From DAITBA01 sp036824005 (lineage in GTDB: Bacteria; Pseudomonadota; Gammaproteobacteria; Burkholderiales; Rhodocyclaceae): DNA of 64,000 bases. How positions within the stretch are numbered: position 1 is the first letter of the stretch; each line of letters begins with the position of its first letter. The notes beneath the pieces were generated by a model. That model was not told the DNA's origin. It was given only the letters and a program-made list of their open reading frames with translations, and did no database searches. Made by a program: the position numbers and the translations under genes. The stretch lies in NCBI GenBank assembly GCA_036824005.1, contig DAITBA010000017.1, forward strand, positions 1 through 64,000, given 5' to 3'. Positions 26,037 through 33,464 of the stretch are shown here, one piece after another.

Positions 26037-26235
26037 AGCTCTCATCCGCGAGGCCGCGCGCGGCGAGCAGTTCCCGAAGACACCCGGGGCAATAGCAGGC
26101 ACTCCCGTGTCCCGGCACCGGCAGCACATGAGGATGATCTGCGCACCAGCAGCGGGAACCGCCGTTGCGCATCGCGCATGCGAAGGTTGTGCCGCATCGG
26201 GCGCAGGCGGTGCCGTGACCAACGTTATCCGTCAT
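26002..26235 (-). CDS. cysteine-rich CWC family protein
   Basis: Small protein of 77 residues with the pattern of the Cys-rich CWC family: CARCG, CAM, CWCAD and CYCPGCL, seven or more cysteines likely to bind zinc. Function unknown. The ATG at 26235 (MTDNVGHGTACARCG) is preferred over an upstream one. It is convergent with nudB, overlapping its last 35 bp, and lies beside the hsp20 promoter region on the opposite strand. Confidence 0.75.
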   Translation of the reverse strand: MTDNVGHGTACARCGTTFACAMRNGGSRCWCADHPHVLPVPGHGSACYCPGCLRELLAARGLADESSTPSDEIGREA

Positions 26236-26266
26236 GCGAAAGACCATTTGCCACGTCACCCCCGGA

Positions 26267-26295
26267 CTTGAATTCCTGCGCGACGGGCCCATATT
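26267..26295 (+). promoter_or_regulatory. sigma-32 heat-shock promoter of hsp20
   Basis: CTTGAA (26267-26272), 14-bp spacer, GCCCATATT (26287-26295). This is a close match to the RpoH consensus (CTTGAA, 13-15 bp, CCCCATnT). The transcript would begin about 40 nt upstream of the hsp20 ATG. Confidence 0.85.
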
Positions 26296-26341
26296 GCAGT
26301 CATGGGCAACACGCTACTACCCCTACCTAAAGGAGACGGAC

Positions 26342-26755
26342 ATGGCAAACATTTCACGGTACGACCCCTTCGACGACTTCTTCCGCGGCTTCTTCGTCCG
26401 GCCGGTCGAATTCGGAACGCCCGCGGAGGCGCCGACCATCAAGATGGATGTTACCGAGCGTGCGGATAGCTACGTCGTCCATGCCGAGCTACCGGGCATC
26501 AAGAAAGAGGACATCCATGTCAATATCGATGGGTCGGTCGTCTCCATCAGCGCCGAACGCAAAAGCGAGAAGGAAACCCGGGAGGGCGAGCGGATATTGA
26601 GAACCGAGCGCTATTTTGGCAAGGTTTCGCGCAGCTTCCAACTCGGCCAGGACGTAGACGAGGCACGCGCGGGTGCGAAGTTCGTCGATGGCATTCTTGA
26701 GCTCACACTGCCCAAGAAGGCTGCCACGGCCGCCAAACGCGTAGTCATTCAGTAA
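26342..26755 (+). CDS. Hsp20 family small heat-shock protein
   Basis: Holdase chaperone of 137 residues that binds unfolding proteins and hands them to DnaK/ClpB. The alpha-crystallin domain spans about 35-125 (TIKMDVTERADSYVVHAELPG ... GILELTLPKK), with a short IxV-like C-terminal tail (RVVIQ). It starts at an ATG after AAGGAGACGG. It has a sigma-32 promoter in front and a strong terminator behind, so it is a single-gene heat-shock unit. Confidence 0.94.
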   Translation: MANISRYDPFDDFFRGFFVRPVEFGTPAEAPTIKMDVTERADSYVVHAELPGIKKEDIHVNIDGSVVSISAERKSEKETREGERILRTERYFGKVSRSFQLGQDVDEARAGAKFVDGILELTLPKKAATAAKRVVIQ

Positions 26756-26777
26756 TACCGGCGATTTCTCCGGAACG

Positions 26778-26806
26778 AGCGGGGAGGCAGTGCCTCCCCG
26801 CTTTTT
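26778..26806 (+). terminator. intrinsic terminator after hsp20
   Basis: 11-bp stem AGCGGGGAGGC/GCCTCCCCGCT (26778-26788 with 26792-26802) with a 3-nt loop, followed by TTTTT (26802-26806). Confidence 0.9.
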
Positions 26807-26863
26807 CTTTGCGCAACGCAAAGCTAGAATCTCATTTTCCACTGCCCGCGCGTACCTGCCACC

Positions 26864-27748
26864 ATGAGGGACGACATCCCACCGGCCACCAAGGCGAGTA
26901 TTCTCGGTAAGGCGCTGCCCTACATACGGCGCTTCCATGGTAAGACCATCGTCATCAAGTACGGCGGCAATGCCATGACCGACGAGAATCTCAAGCAGTG
27001 CTTCGCCCGCGACGTCGTGCTGCTGAAACTGGTCGGCATGAATCCGGTCGTGGTACATGGCGGTGGCCCGCAAATCGATGACCTGCTAAAGCGGGTCGGC
27101 AAAAAGGGCGAATTCGTCCAGGGAATGCGCGTGACGGACGCCGAGACGATGGAGTTGGTGGAAATGGTCCTCGGCGGGCAGGTCAACAAGGATATCGTCA
27201 ATCTCATCAACCATCACGGCGGCAAGGCCGTCGGCCTGACCGGGCAGGACGGCGCTTTCATCCGTGCCCGCAAACTGCTAATGCCCAGCAAGGACGACGC
27301 GGACAAGTTCATCGACATCGGCCATGTCGGCGAGATCACCGCCATCGATCCCAGCATCATAGCCTTTCTGGATACGGGCGATTTCATTCCGGTCATTGCG
27401 CCGATCGGGGTCGGCACCGAAGGCGAGTCCTACAACATCAATGCCGACGTCGTTGCCGGCAAGCTCGCTGAAATCCTCCGGGCGGAAAAACTCATCCTGC
27501 TCACGAACACGCCAGGCGTGCTCGACGAGGATGGAAAACTGCTCACCGGGCTGACGCCCAAGGACATCGACGCGATGTTTGCCGATGGCAGCATCTCCGG
27601 CGGCATGCTGCCAAAGATCTCCTCCGCACTCGATGCTGCCCGCGGCGGGGTCCGGTCTGTGCATATTATCGATGGCCGTGTAGAACATGCGCTGCTGCTC
27701 GAGATTCTGACGGACGAGGGGGTAGGCACCCTCATCAGGAGCAAGTGA
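26864..27748 (+). CDS. argB: acetylglutamate kinase
   Basis: Phosphorylates N-acetylglutamate, the second step of arginine synthesis. The 294-residue protein has the amino-acid-kinase core: IVIKYGGNAM near the N-terminus, VVVHGGGPQID, and a C-terminal GGVRSVHIIDGR segment. A TAGAAT -10-like box lies about 35 bp upstream with no clear -35. It is followed by slmA after 55 bp, a common betaproteobacterial pairing. Confidence 0.97.
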   Translation: MRDDIPPATKASILGKALPYIRRFHGKTIVIKYGGNAMTDENLKQCFARDVVLLKLVGMNPVVVHGGGPQIDDLLKRVGKKGEFVQGMRVTDAETMELVEMVLGGQVNKDIVNLINHHGGKAVGLTGQDGAFIRARKLLMPSKDDADKFIDIGHVGEITAIDPSIIAFLDTGDFIPVIAPIGVGTEGESYNINADVVAGKLAEILRAEKLILLTNTPGVLDEDGKLLTGLTPKDIDAMFADGSISGGMLPKISSALDAARGGVRSVHIIDGRVEHALLLEILTDEGVGTLIRSK

Positions 27749-27803
27749 ATCCGCGCACTGCTGCGAACGACTGGCAGGCCATGAAGAAGAATGGGAGGAA
27801 CCC

Positions 27804-28415
27804 ATGGCATCCAAACCCGGAGAACGAAGGCTGCAGATCCTGCAGGTCCTGGCTGAGATGCTTCAGGATCCCAAGGGCGAGAAGATCACGACGGCTGGCC
27901 TAGCCGCGCGGTTGGATGTATCGGAGGCGGCACTTTACCGTCACTTCGCCAGCAAGGCCCAGATGTACGAGGGGCTGATCGAATTCATCGAATCGAGCCT
28001 GTTCTCGATGTTCAACAAGATCACAGCGGAAGAACGCTCGGGCCTGAAGCAGGTCGAATTGGTTCTCGCGCTCCTGCTCGGGTTCGCCCAGAAGAATCGC
28101 GGCCTGACACGCGTGCTGATCGGTGACGCCCTTGTGAACGAAGACGACCGGCTCCAGGCACGAATCAATCAGATGCTCGATCGCGTCGAGGCGACACTCA
28201 AGCAGGCCTTGCGCGTCGCTGCGACGAATGGCGAACTGGAACAGTCCACCGATTTCGCCGCCGCCGCGAATCTCATGGTGTGCTACGCCATCGGCCGCTG
28301 GCAGCAGTTCGCGAAGAGCGGATTCAGCCGCGACCCGTTGGCCGGTTGGCCCATGCAATGGCCGCAGCTGTGCGCTGCGTGCGTTGCCGGGGCGAAGGCG
28401 GAGGCTTCGGGCTGA
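27804..28415 (+). CDS. slmA: nucleoid occlusion factor SlmA
   Basis: TetR-family DNA-binding protein that blocks FtsZ ring formation over the chromosome. The 203-residue protein has the N-terminal helix-turn-helix (about 28-58, ITTAGLAARLDVSEAALYRHFASKAQMYEGL), and the C-terminal half matches SlmA (KNRGLTRVLIGDALVNEDDRLQ). GGAGGAAC precedes the ATG. Downstream of argB. Confidence 0.94.
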   Translation: MASKPGERRLQILQVLAEMLQDPKGEKITTAGLAARLDVSEAALYRHFASKAQMYEGLIEFIESSLFSMFNKITAEERSGLKQVELVLALLLGFAQKNRGLTRVLIGDALVNEDDRLQARINQMLDRVEATLKQALRVAATNGELEQSTDFAAAANLMVCYAIGRWQQFAKSGFSRDPLAGWPMQWPQLCAACVAGAKAEASG

Positions 28416-28558
28416 AGCGACGCACCTGCTTGGCGTCACCTCCCATGAACCGTGTGAATTTCCCGGTGTGGCGACTGCACCATGCAGTATCATTTCGCGC
28501 CGGCTCGCCTACAGAGTTAATCCGATGGGCCACCTATTTCCCTGCATGAGGCAATACC

Positions 28559-29284
28559 GTGCTGAATATCGCCAAAGACGTCGTAAAGTGCATTCCGGGA
28601 GTCATGTCGATCTATCGCCGCGTCCAGGAAAGACGCGAACGCATTCGCCTCGAGGGAATGCCCGCGGAGGAGGTCTTCACGGAGATGTTCGTGAACAACG
28701 AAACAGAAGGAGAGGATGGCCCTCACTGGGCCGGCTCCGATCGTATTCAGACAAGGAATGTTGTAGCCGAACTGCCGAGCATTCTCCGTGAGGTTGGCGC
28801 CACCACCATCGTGGATGCGGGCTGCGGCGACTTCTACTGGATGCAGAATGTGGACCTATCCGGATTCGACTATCTGGGCGTCGATATCGTCAGGCTCCTC
28901 GTTGAGCGCAATGGCAGCAAGTTCGAGACCGACCGAATCCGGTTCAAGCAACTGGACCTGCTGACGCAGCCTGTGCCGCGCGCCGACGTTGTGCTCTGTC
29001 GCGACGTCTTTGTGCATTTCTCTTACAAGGATATGGCTCGGGCGCTGGCGAACATCCGGCAAAGCGGCTCCAAGTATCTACTTGCCACGACCTATACCGC
29101 GGTGCGAAGAAACCAGGACATCACAACCGGGTGGTGGCGCAAACTCAACCTGGAACAAGCGCCGCTCAACTTGCCGAAACCCGAGCGCGTGTTCGTCGAG
29201 GGCTGTACGGAGGTCGGCGGAGCAAATGCGGACAAGTCACTGGCGCTATGGCGTCTCAGTGACATCGGCGGGAATCGACCCTGA
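28559..29284 (+). CDS. class I SAM-dependent methyltransferase
   Basis: Cytoplasmic protein of 241 residues with motif I VDAGCGDFYW (85-94), an acidic motif II (YLGVDIV) and a later DVVLCRDVFVHF segment, a Rossmann methyltransferase of uncharacterised substrate. The start is GTG with a weak ribosome site. It converges on hemB. The sequence resembles stand-alone methyltransferases often found with surface-polysaccharide genes, but no such genes are here. Confidence 0.8.
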   Translation: MLNIAKDVVKCIPGVMSIYRRVQERRERIRLEGMPAEEVFTEMFVNNETEGEDGPHWAGSDRIQTRNVVAELPSILREVGATTIVDAGCGDFYWMQNVDLSGFDYLGVDIVRLLVERNGSKFETDRIRFKQLDLLTQPVPRADVVLCRDVFVHFSYKDMARALANIRQSGSKYLLATTYTAVRRNQDITTGWWRKLNLEQAPLNLPKPERVFVEGCTEVGGANADKSLALWRLSDIGGNRP

Positions 29285-29312
29285 CGCTTGTCGGCCGGTC
29301 AGGCAAGGCAAC

Positions 29313-30335
29313 TCAGGTGCCGGACTTGAGCCAGCGGGCGACATCAAGGGCGAAGTAGGTCAGCACGCCATCGGCGCCGGCACGCTTGAACGCCAATAGC
29401 GCCTCGAGCACGCACGCACGCTCGTCTAGCCAGCCGTTCTGAGCCGCGGCCTTCAGCATCGCGTACTCGCCGCTCACCTGATAGGCATAGGTGGGCACGC
29501 CAAACGCTTCCTTTACCCGGCGCACGATATCCAGATAGGGCAGGCCCGGTTTCACCATCACCATATCTGCTCCCTCGGCAATGTCCAGCGCCACTTCCCG
29601 CAGCGCCTCGTCACCGTTGGCGGGATCCATTTGGTAGCTGTATTTGTTGCTTTTGCCAAGATTACCGGCCGAGCCGACGGCGTCGCGGAACGGACCGTAG
29701 AAGCTGGAGGCGTACTTGGCGGAATAGGCGAGAATCCGGGTGTGAATCGCCCGTGCCCGTTCCAGGTCGCGGCGAATGCGCCCCACTCGCCCATCCATCA
29801 TATCCGACGGCGCTACAACGTCGGCGCCGGCTTGGGCGTGGGTAAGAGCCTGCTTGGCGAGGACATCGAGGGTTTCGTCGTTCAGGACATATCCGATGCC
29901 GTCCACCAGACCGTCCTGACCATGGCTGGTATAGGGGTCCAGCGCCACATCTGTAATGACGCCCAGTTCGGGAAACTCCTTCTTCAGCGCCCGGACAGCG
30001 CGCGGCACCAAACCGTCCGGGTTATATGCCTCCGCCGCGTCGGCGGTCTTTAGCTTGGACTCGATGACCGGAAACAATGCCAGAGCCGGAATTCCCAGTG
30101 CGTGTGCCTCTTCGGCGAGCGTGAGTAGGCGGTCCAGACTGTGCCGGAATACGCCGGGCATAGAAGCAACCGGCTCCGAATTGCGGCTTCCCTCGAGCAC
30201 AAAGACCGGATAGATCAGGTCGTCCGTACTCAGCCTGCCTTCACGCATCAGGCGGCGCGAAAACTCGTCGCGACGCATGCGGCGCATGCGTGTCTCGGGA
30301 TAAGCTCCGAACGGTCCAATGGCATTAGCAGTCAT
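29313..30335 (-). CDS. hemB: delta-aminolevulinic acid dehydratase (porphobilinogen synthase)
   Basis: Condenses two 5-aminolevulinate molecules to porphobilinogen in haem synthesis. The 340-residue protein has the two active-site lysine regions: the lysine in NLGKSNKYSYQMDP and the Schiff-base lysine in MVKPGLPYLD. The metal region lacks a cysteine triad (the segment around ALDPYTSHGQDG), which suggests the magnesium-dependent class common in proteobacteria. It lies downstream of engB, with a candidate RNA gene on the opposite strand in the gap. Confidence 0.96.
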   Translation of the reverse strand: MTANAIGPFGAYPETRMRRMRRDEFSRRLMREGRLSTDDLIYPVFVLEGSRNSEPVASMPGVFRHSLDRLLTLAEEAHALGIPALALFPVIESKLKTADAAEAYNPDGLVPRAVRALKKEFPELGVITDVALDPYTSHGQDGLVDGIGYVLNDETLDVLAKQALTHAQAGADVVAPSDMMDGRVGRIRRDLERARAIHTRILAYSAKYASSFYGPFRDAVGSAGNLGKSNKYSYQMDPANGDEALREVALDIAEGADMVMVKPGLPYLDIVRRVKEAFGVPTYAYQVSGEYAMLKAAAQNGWLDERACVLEALLAFKRAGADGVLTYFALDVARWLKSGT

Positions 30336-30384
30336 GCGATTCTTGCCTCTCTGAAAAAATACTTTACAAACCCAAAAGAGGGGG

Positions 30385-30412
30385 GGAACTTTTCGGAGAA
30401 TACGGGTATCAT
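30385..30412 (+). promoter_or_regulatory. possible promoter of the candidate RNA
   Basis: TATCAT at 30407-30412 places a start point at about 30419, exactly where the first hairpin begins. GGAACTT at 30385-30391 resembles a sigma-E -35 element, with TCATA 17 bp after it. No sigma-70 -35 is apparent. The assignment is tentative. Confidence 0.4.
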
Positions 30413-30418
30413 AGTTAC

Positions 30419-30523
30419 AGATGGTGATGAACCGTCTCCCGCTTTACCTCCCTGAGCGGGTGCCTTAAGCAATAAGGCGTTTAGCCCCCGGTTTTCTCCC
30501 CTTTAGCCGGGGGCTTTTCTTTT
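30419..30523 (+). ncRNA. candidate structured sRNA antisense to the engB-hemB junction
   Basis: Four hairpins follow each other almost without gaps on the plus strand. The first is AGATGGT/ACCGTCT (30419-30437, one G-U pair). The second is CCCGC/GCGGG (30438-30460), whose 13-nt loop carries CCTCCC. The third is GCCTTA/TAAGGC (30462-30478). The last is the terminator AGCCCCCGG/CCGGGGGCT (30483-30515) with TTTTCTTTT. The dense folding and T tail are strong signs of an RNA gene. The position, antisense to the region upstream of hemB, is like the anti-hemB RNA described in Burkholderia, but homology is unconfirmed. The CCTCCC loop could pair with Shine-Dalgarno sequences. Confidence 0.72.
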
Positions 30524-31128
30524 GGCTGGCGCTGGTGCCGCTTCAGCCACCCGCCGAGCGCAGCCTCCGCTTCCTCGACACCCACTTGATTGAGACTCGA
30601 AAAGAGTTGAACGCTCACCTGCGCGCCAAACTCGGCGAGCGCATTGCGCACCGCGTCAAGCGTGCGTGAGGCGACACCGCGGGCAAGTTTGTCCGATTTG
30701 GTCAGTAGCACGTGCATCGGGCGACCCGTCGGAGCAAACCACTCGATCATCTGCCGGTCCAACTCGGTCAAAGGGTGACGGGCGTCCATTATCAGAACCA
30801 GACCGATCAGACTTGGTCGCCTCGTCAGATAGCCCTCCAGCAGCCCGCGCCAATCGCGCCGCACCGCTTCCGGCACTCGGGCATAGCCGTAGCCGGGTAA
30901 ATCAACGATGAAATCGCCGCTCACGAGTCGGAAGAAGTTGAGCAACTGCGTCCGCCCAGGCGTCTTGCTCACGAACGCGAGCCGCGTCGCCCCGACCAAA
31001 GTATTGATTGCACTCGATTTGCCGGCATTGGAGCGGCCAGCGAAGGCGATTTCTGCAGCATCTGGCGGCGGCAGGTCGGTCAGGCGGCTCGCGGAAAAAC
31101 TAAAAACAGCGTTACGAAACAACGACAT
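30481..31128 (-). CDS. engB: ribosome biogenesis GTP-binding protein EngB (YsxC)
   Basis: Essential GTPase involved in large-subunit assembly. The product is 215 residues from the ATG at 31128 (MSLFRNAVFSFSAS), with G1 GRSNAGKSS (31-39), G3 DLPGYGYA and G4 TKSDK. The frame is open upstream for 179 codons over the cytochrome c4 gene; that part is a shadow. It ends in a lysine- and proline-rich tail encoded by the DNA that also forms the plus-strand terminator. Divergent from cytochrome c4. Confidence 0.94.
   Translation of the reverse strand: MSLFRNAVFSFSASRLTDLPPPDAAEIAFAGRSNAGKSSAINTLVGATRLAFVSKTPGRTQLLNFFRLVSGDFIVDLPGYGYARVPEAVRRDWRGLLEGYLTRRPSLIGLVLIMDARHPLTELDRQMIEWFAPTGRPMHVLLTKSDKLARGVASRTLDAVRNALAEFGAQVSVQLFSSLNQVGVEEAEAALGGWLKRHQRQPKEKPPAKGEKTGG
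30483..30523 (+). terminator. intrinsic terminator of the candidate RNA
   Basis: 9-bp stem AGCCCCCGG/CCGGGGGCT (30483-30491 with 30507-30515), 15-nt loop, then a T-rich tail to 30523 on the plus strand. It overlaps the last codons of engB on the other strand. Confidence 0.85.
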
Positions 31129-31146
31129 CCGATTCGGTGCTGCGAT

Positions 31147-31175
31147 TTGGCGATGCGAGGATAAGCTGGTATAGA
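31147..31175 (+). promoter_or_regulatory. probable sigma-70 promoter of cytochrome c4 gene
   Basis: TTGGCG (31147-31152) and TATAGA (31170-31175) with a 17-bp spacer, about 40 bp upstream of the cytochrome c4 ATG in the 87-bp divergent gap. Confidence 0.55.
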
Positions 31176-31215
31176 ATAACAGGTTTATCGTGTTCAAGAA
31201 TCCCAAGGAGCAGAG

Positions 31216-31863
31216 ATGATGAAGGGTTTGAGGGTTCTGCCGCTGTTCTTCCTGGCCGTCGCGGGCGCGAGCGCTGCAGACAAGGCCGCAGAGCGGCCCG
31301 CCAAAGCAGATCCAGCCAAAGCGCAGAGCATCGCCTCCCAAGTGTGCGTCGCCTGCCACGGCCCCGACGGCAACAGCCCGGCGCCCGCGAACCCCAAAAT
31401 TGCCGGGCAGATCCCGGAATACCTGAACAAGCAACTGCGCAATTTCAAGGCCGCAGACGGCAAGCAGCCCGAGCGGGTCAATGCGGTGATGAACGGTATG
31501 GTCGCGGCGCTGAGCGAGGACGACATGCGCAATCTGGCAGCATTCTACGCGGGCCAGCAACTCAAGCCCGAGGCGGCCAGGAACAGCCAGACTGTGGAGT
31601 TCGGCCAGAAGCTCTATCGTGCAGGGGATGCGTCGAAGGGCATTCCCGCCTGCGCCGGCTGCCACGGTCCGAACGGCGCCGGCATGCCCGCCCAGTATCC
31701 CCGTATCGCCGGTCAGTACGCCGAATATACCGAGACCCAGCTAAAGGCTTTTCGCGCCGGCGAGCGCGGTAACGACCTGAACAAGATGATGCGCATGATC
31801 GCCATCAAGATGACGGATGCCGAAATCAAGGCCGTGTCGGATTACGTCGCCGGATTGCGCTGA
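31216..31863 (+). CDS. di-haem cytochrome c4
   Basis: Periplasmic electron carrier of 215 residues with a signal peptide (1-21) and two haem c sites, CVACH (44-48) and CAGCH (146-150), each in a cytochrome c fold with a distal methionine. Such proteins donate electrons to terminal oxidases. AAGGAG precedes the ATG. The resB-ccsA maturation genes that often follow cytochrome c4 in betaproteobacteria are not here. A paralogous CcsA-like gene is at 15.6 kb. Confidence 0.94.
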   Translation: MMKGLRVLPLFFLAVAGASAADKAAERPAKADPAKAQSIASQVCVACHGPDGNSPAPANPKIAGQIPEYLNKQLRNFKAADGKQPERVNAVMNGMVAALSEDDMRNLAAFYAGQQLKPEAARNSQTVEFGQKLYRAGDASKGIPACAGCHGPNGAGMPAQYPRIAGQYAEYTETQLKAFRAGERGNDLNKMMRMIAIKMTDAEIKAVSDYVAGLR

Positions 31864-32017
31864 TCGGCGGCCGCGGGCACGCCCCGTCCCCTATGACGAG
31901 GTCCGGGCACTGAACGCACTGGGCAACAACACGCCGCGCTTTCGGCGCAATGCCCTGACAATTTGGTTGGATGATGCAGAAAGAACCGCCGAGCGACTCC
32001 GAAGCGCGTAACCAGGA

Positions 32018-32326
32018 CTAACGCGCCACGTAAAGCAGGCCGGGGTCGAGGTAGAGTTCGCGCCCGCGCATGACTTCCTTGTAGATGGGCGGCGCAACCC
32101 GCGCAAACTCGTAGCGCATGCCTTTGAAGACGACGGTGTTGAAGATTTCCACGCCCATGTAGCGGCCGATCACGTCGGACATCTCATCGAGGGCTTCCCG
32201 CGTGCGGACGACAACCCCTACCCTGCTGAAATATGCCTTGGTATTACGGGCACGCAGCAGTTCCACCTGCAGCATGACCACCGGCACTAGAATCACCAGC
32301 AAGATCAACGGGCCTACGAATTCCAT
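32018..32326 (-). CDS. hypothetical membrane-anchored protein
   Basis: Not recognised as a named family. The 102-residue protein starts with one strongly hydrophobic helix (FVGPLILLVILVPVVMLQ, about 4-22), then a soluble region rich in Arg and Glu (SRVGVVVRTREALDEMSDVIGRYMGVEIF). Its composition and codon use look like real coding sequence, with an ATG and a GGGAGTG ribosome site. It lies alone, convergent with cytochrome c4, upstream of nothing on the minus strand. Possibly a signal-anchored periplasmic protein. Confidence 0.65.
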   Translation of the reverse strand: MEFVGPLILLVILVPVVMLQVELLRARNTKAYFSRVGVVVRTREALDEMSDVIGRYMGVEIFNTVVFKGMRYEFARVAPPIYKEVMRGRELYLDPGLLYVAR

Positions 32327-32396
32327 CGCCGTGCACTCCCGAAATCACTCTTGATGCTTGGATTATCGGCACAGGCGACGACATCTTTACCCGCTT

Positions 32397-32558
32397 TCAG
32401 ACCTCATCCAACTCCCGCCGTGAAGCCGCCTTGAGTCTCGCACGGCTGGCCCGCTTGTCGCGCCGCTGGTGCGCGGCTCCTTTGGTCAAGAGCGGGCTCA
32501 GCGCAAGCGGGTTCCTCGGCTTGACCAGCGGCTGAGTGCGCTTCTTGGCGCGTTTCAT
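32397..32558 (-). CDS. 53-residue basic protein coupled to bioC
   Basis: Short ORF starting at an ATG that overlaps the bioC stop (ATGA), which implies translational coupling. The product begins MKRAKKRTQPLVKPRNPL and continues with ALSPLLTKGAAHQRRDKRASRARLKAA. It is strongly basic, with an RNPLA motif followed by a KGxAH segment. I recall similar short basic proteins of this pattern in other betaproteobacteria but no function. A ribosome- or RNA-binding role would fit the charge. That is a guess. Confidence 0.65.
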   Translation of the reverse strand: MKRAKKRTQPLVKPRNPLALSPLLTKGAAHQRRDKRASRARLKAASRRELDEV

Positions 32559-33448
32559 TCTCCCCTCGCCTTCGGCGCGAAACGTACAATGGCGCGACCA
32601 TCGGCAGCGACGCGCTGGTGCGGCTTCCAGGCATGGCCGTAGATCACCTCAAAGGTTGCCGGTACTCTGCCCTCGATGCGCGTCGAATCACAGGCTGACA
32701 GTGCCCGGTGCCAGCCGCGCGCGCCGGTCAGGCCGCGACGGCGAGTCGCTGCTGCATTCGTGCTGCCGCTCGCCTTCAGCTCACGCAACAGCCCGCGCGC
32801 GTCAGAATAGGTCAGCTTGATCAGTTCCATGTCCATCACCGGCTCGGCGAAGCCCACGGTCATCAGCATGTCGCCGATGTCATGCATGTCCATGAACTCG
32901 TGGACGTGAGGGCTCCCATCCATGTCGGCAAATGCAGCGCGCAATTCCTTAAGCGTATCGGGGCCGAAGGTGGTAAACATGAGCAGGCCGCGGCACTCGA
33001 GCACGCGATGCATCTCGTGCATCGCCGCGAGGGGCTCGTTGAGCCAGTGCAACATCAGATTCGACCAGATCAGGGTGGCACAATTGGGCTTCAGTGCCAG
33101 CCGCGCCGCATCGGCGCATACGAGGTGTGTGTAGTTGCCGCTCAGGCGCGGCAGCAGGCGCTTGAACCACACGCCGCGCGTACTGCTGTGCCGCAGCATC
33201 GGCAGCGCAATGTCGCATCCGACGCGCTGCGCCCGTGGATAGCGCTCCCCGAGCAGGTTCAGGTCGGCGCCGGTGCCACACCCGAGGTCGACGATGCGAA
33301 CGGGATCGAGACGAACCAGATCGAGGCGTTCTGCCATACGCCGCGCCACTTCCCGTTGCAGAACCGCAGCGCGGTCGTAGCTTGCCGCCGCTCGGGCAAA
33401 GCCACGGCGTACCGCCGCCGCGTCGAGCTCAAACCGGCTTGCGCTCAC
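32555..33448 (-). CDS. bioC: malonyl-ACP O-methyltransferase BioC
   Basis: Methylates malonyl-ACP so that fatty-acid synthesis can build the pimeloyl chain of biotin. The product is about 297 residues. SAM motif I is VDLGCGTGADL, and the BioC-type segments LMLHWLNEP and ECRGLLMFTTFGPDTLKELR are visible. No ATG is available. GTG at 33448 (MSASRFELDAAAVRRGF) fits the family N-terminus. A TTG at 33484 inside bioB would add 12 residues. It lies directly downstream of bioB on the same strand. The other bio genes are not in the window. Confidence 0.9.
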   Translation of the reverse strand: MSASRFELDAAAVRRGFARAAASYDRAAVLQREVARRMAERLDLVRLDPVRIVDLGCGTGADLNLLGERYPRAQRVGCDIALPMLRHSSTRGVWFKRLLPRLSGNYTHLVCADAARLALKPNCATLIWSNLMLHWLNEPLAAMHEMHRVLECRGLLMFTTFGPDTLKELRAAFADMDGSPHVHEFMDMHDIGDMLMTVGFAEPVMDMELIKLTYSDARGLLRELKASGSTNAAATRRRGLTGARGWHRALSACDSTRIEGRVPATFEVIYGHAWKPHQRVAADGRAIVRFAPKARGE

Positions 33449-33464
33449 TGCAGGGGCGGATATC

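Noticed and set aside
31129..31665. N-terminal extension of engB by 179 codons
   Set aside because: The extension is antisense to cytochrome c4; EngB homologues start near MSLF.
31864..32011. Short plus-strand frame after cytochrome c4 (ending ...LDDAERTAERLRSA)
   Set aside because: No independent start with a ribosome site and no recognisable family; probably chance.
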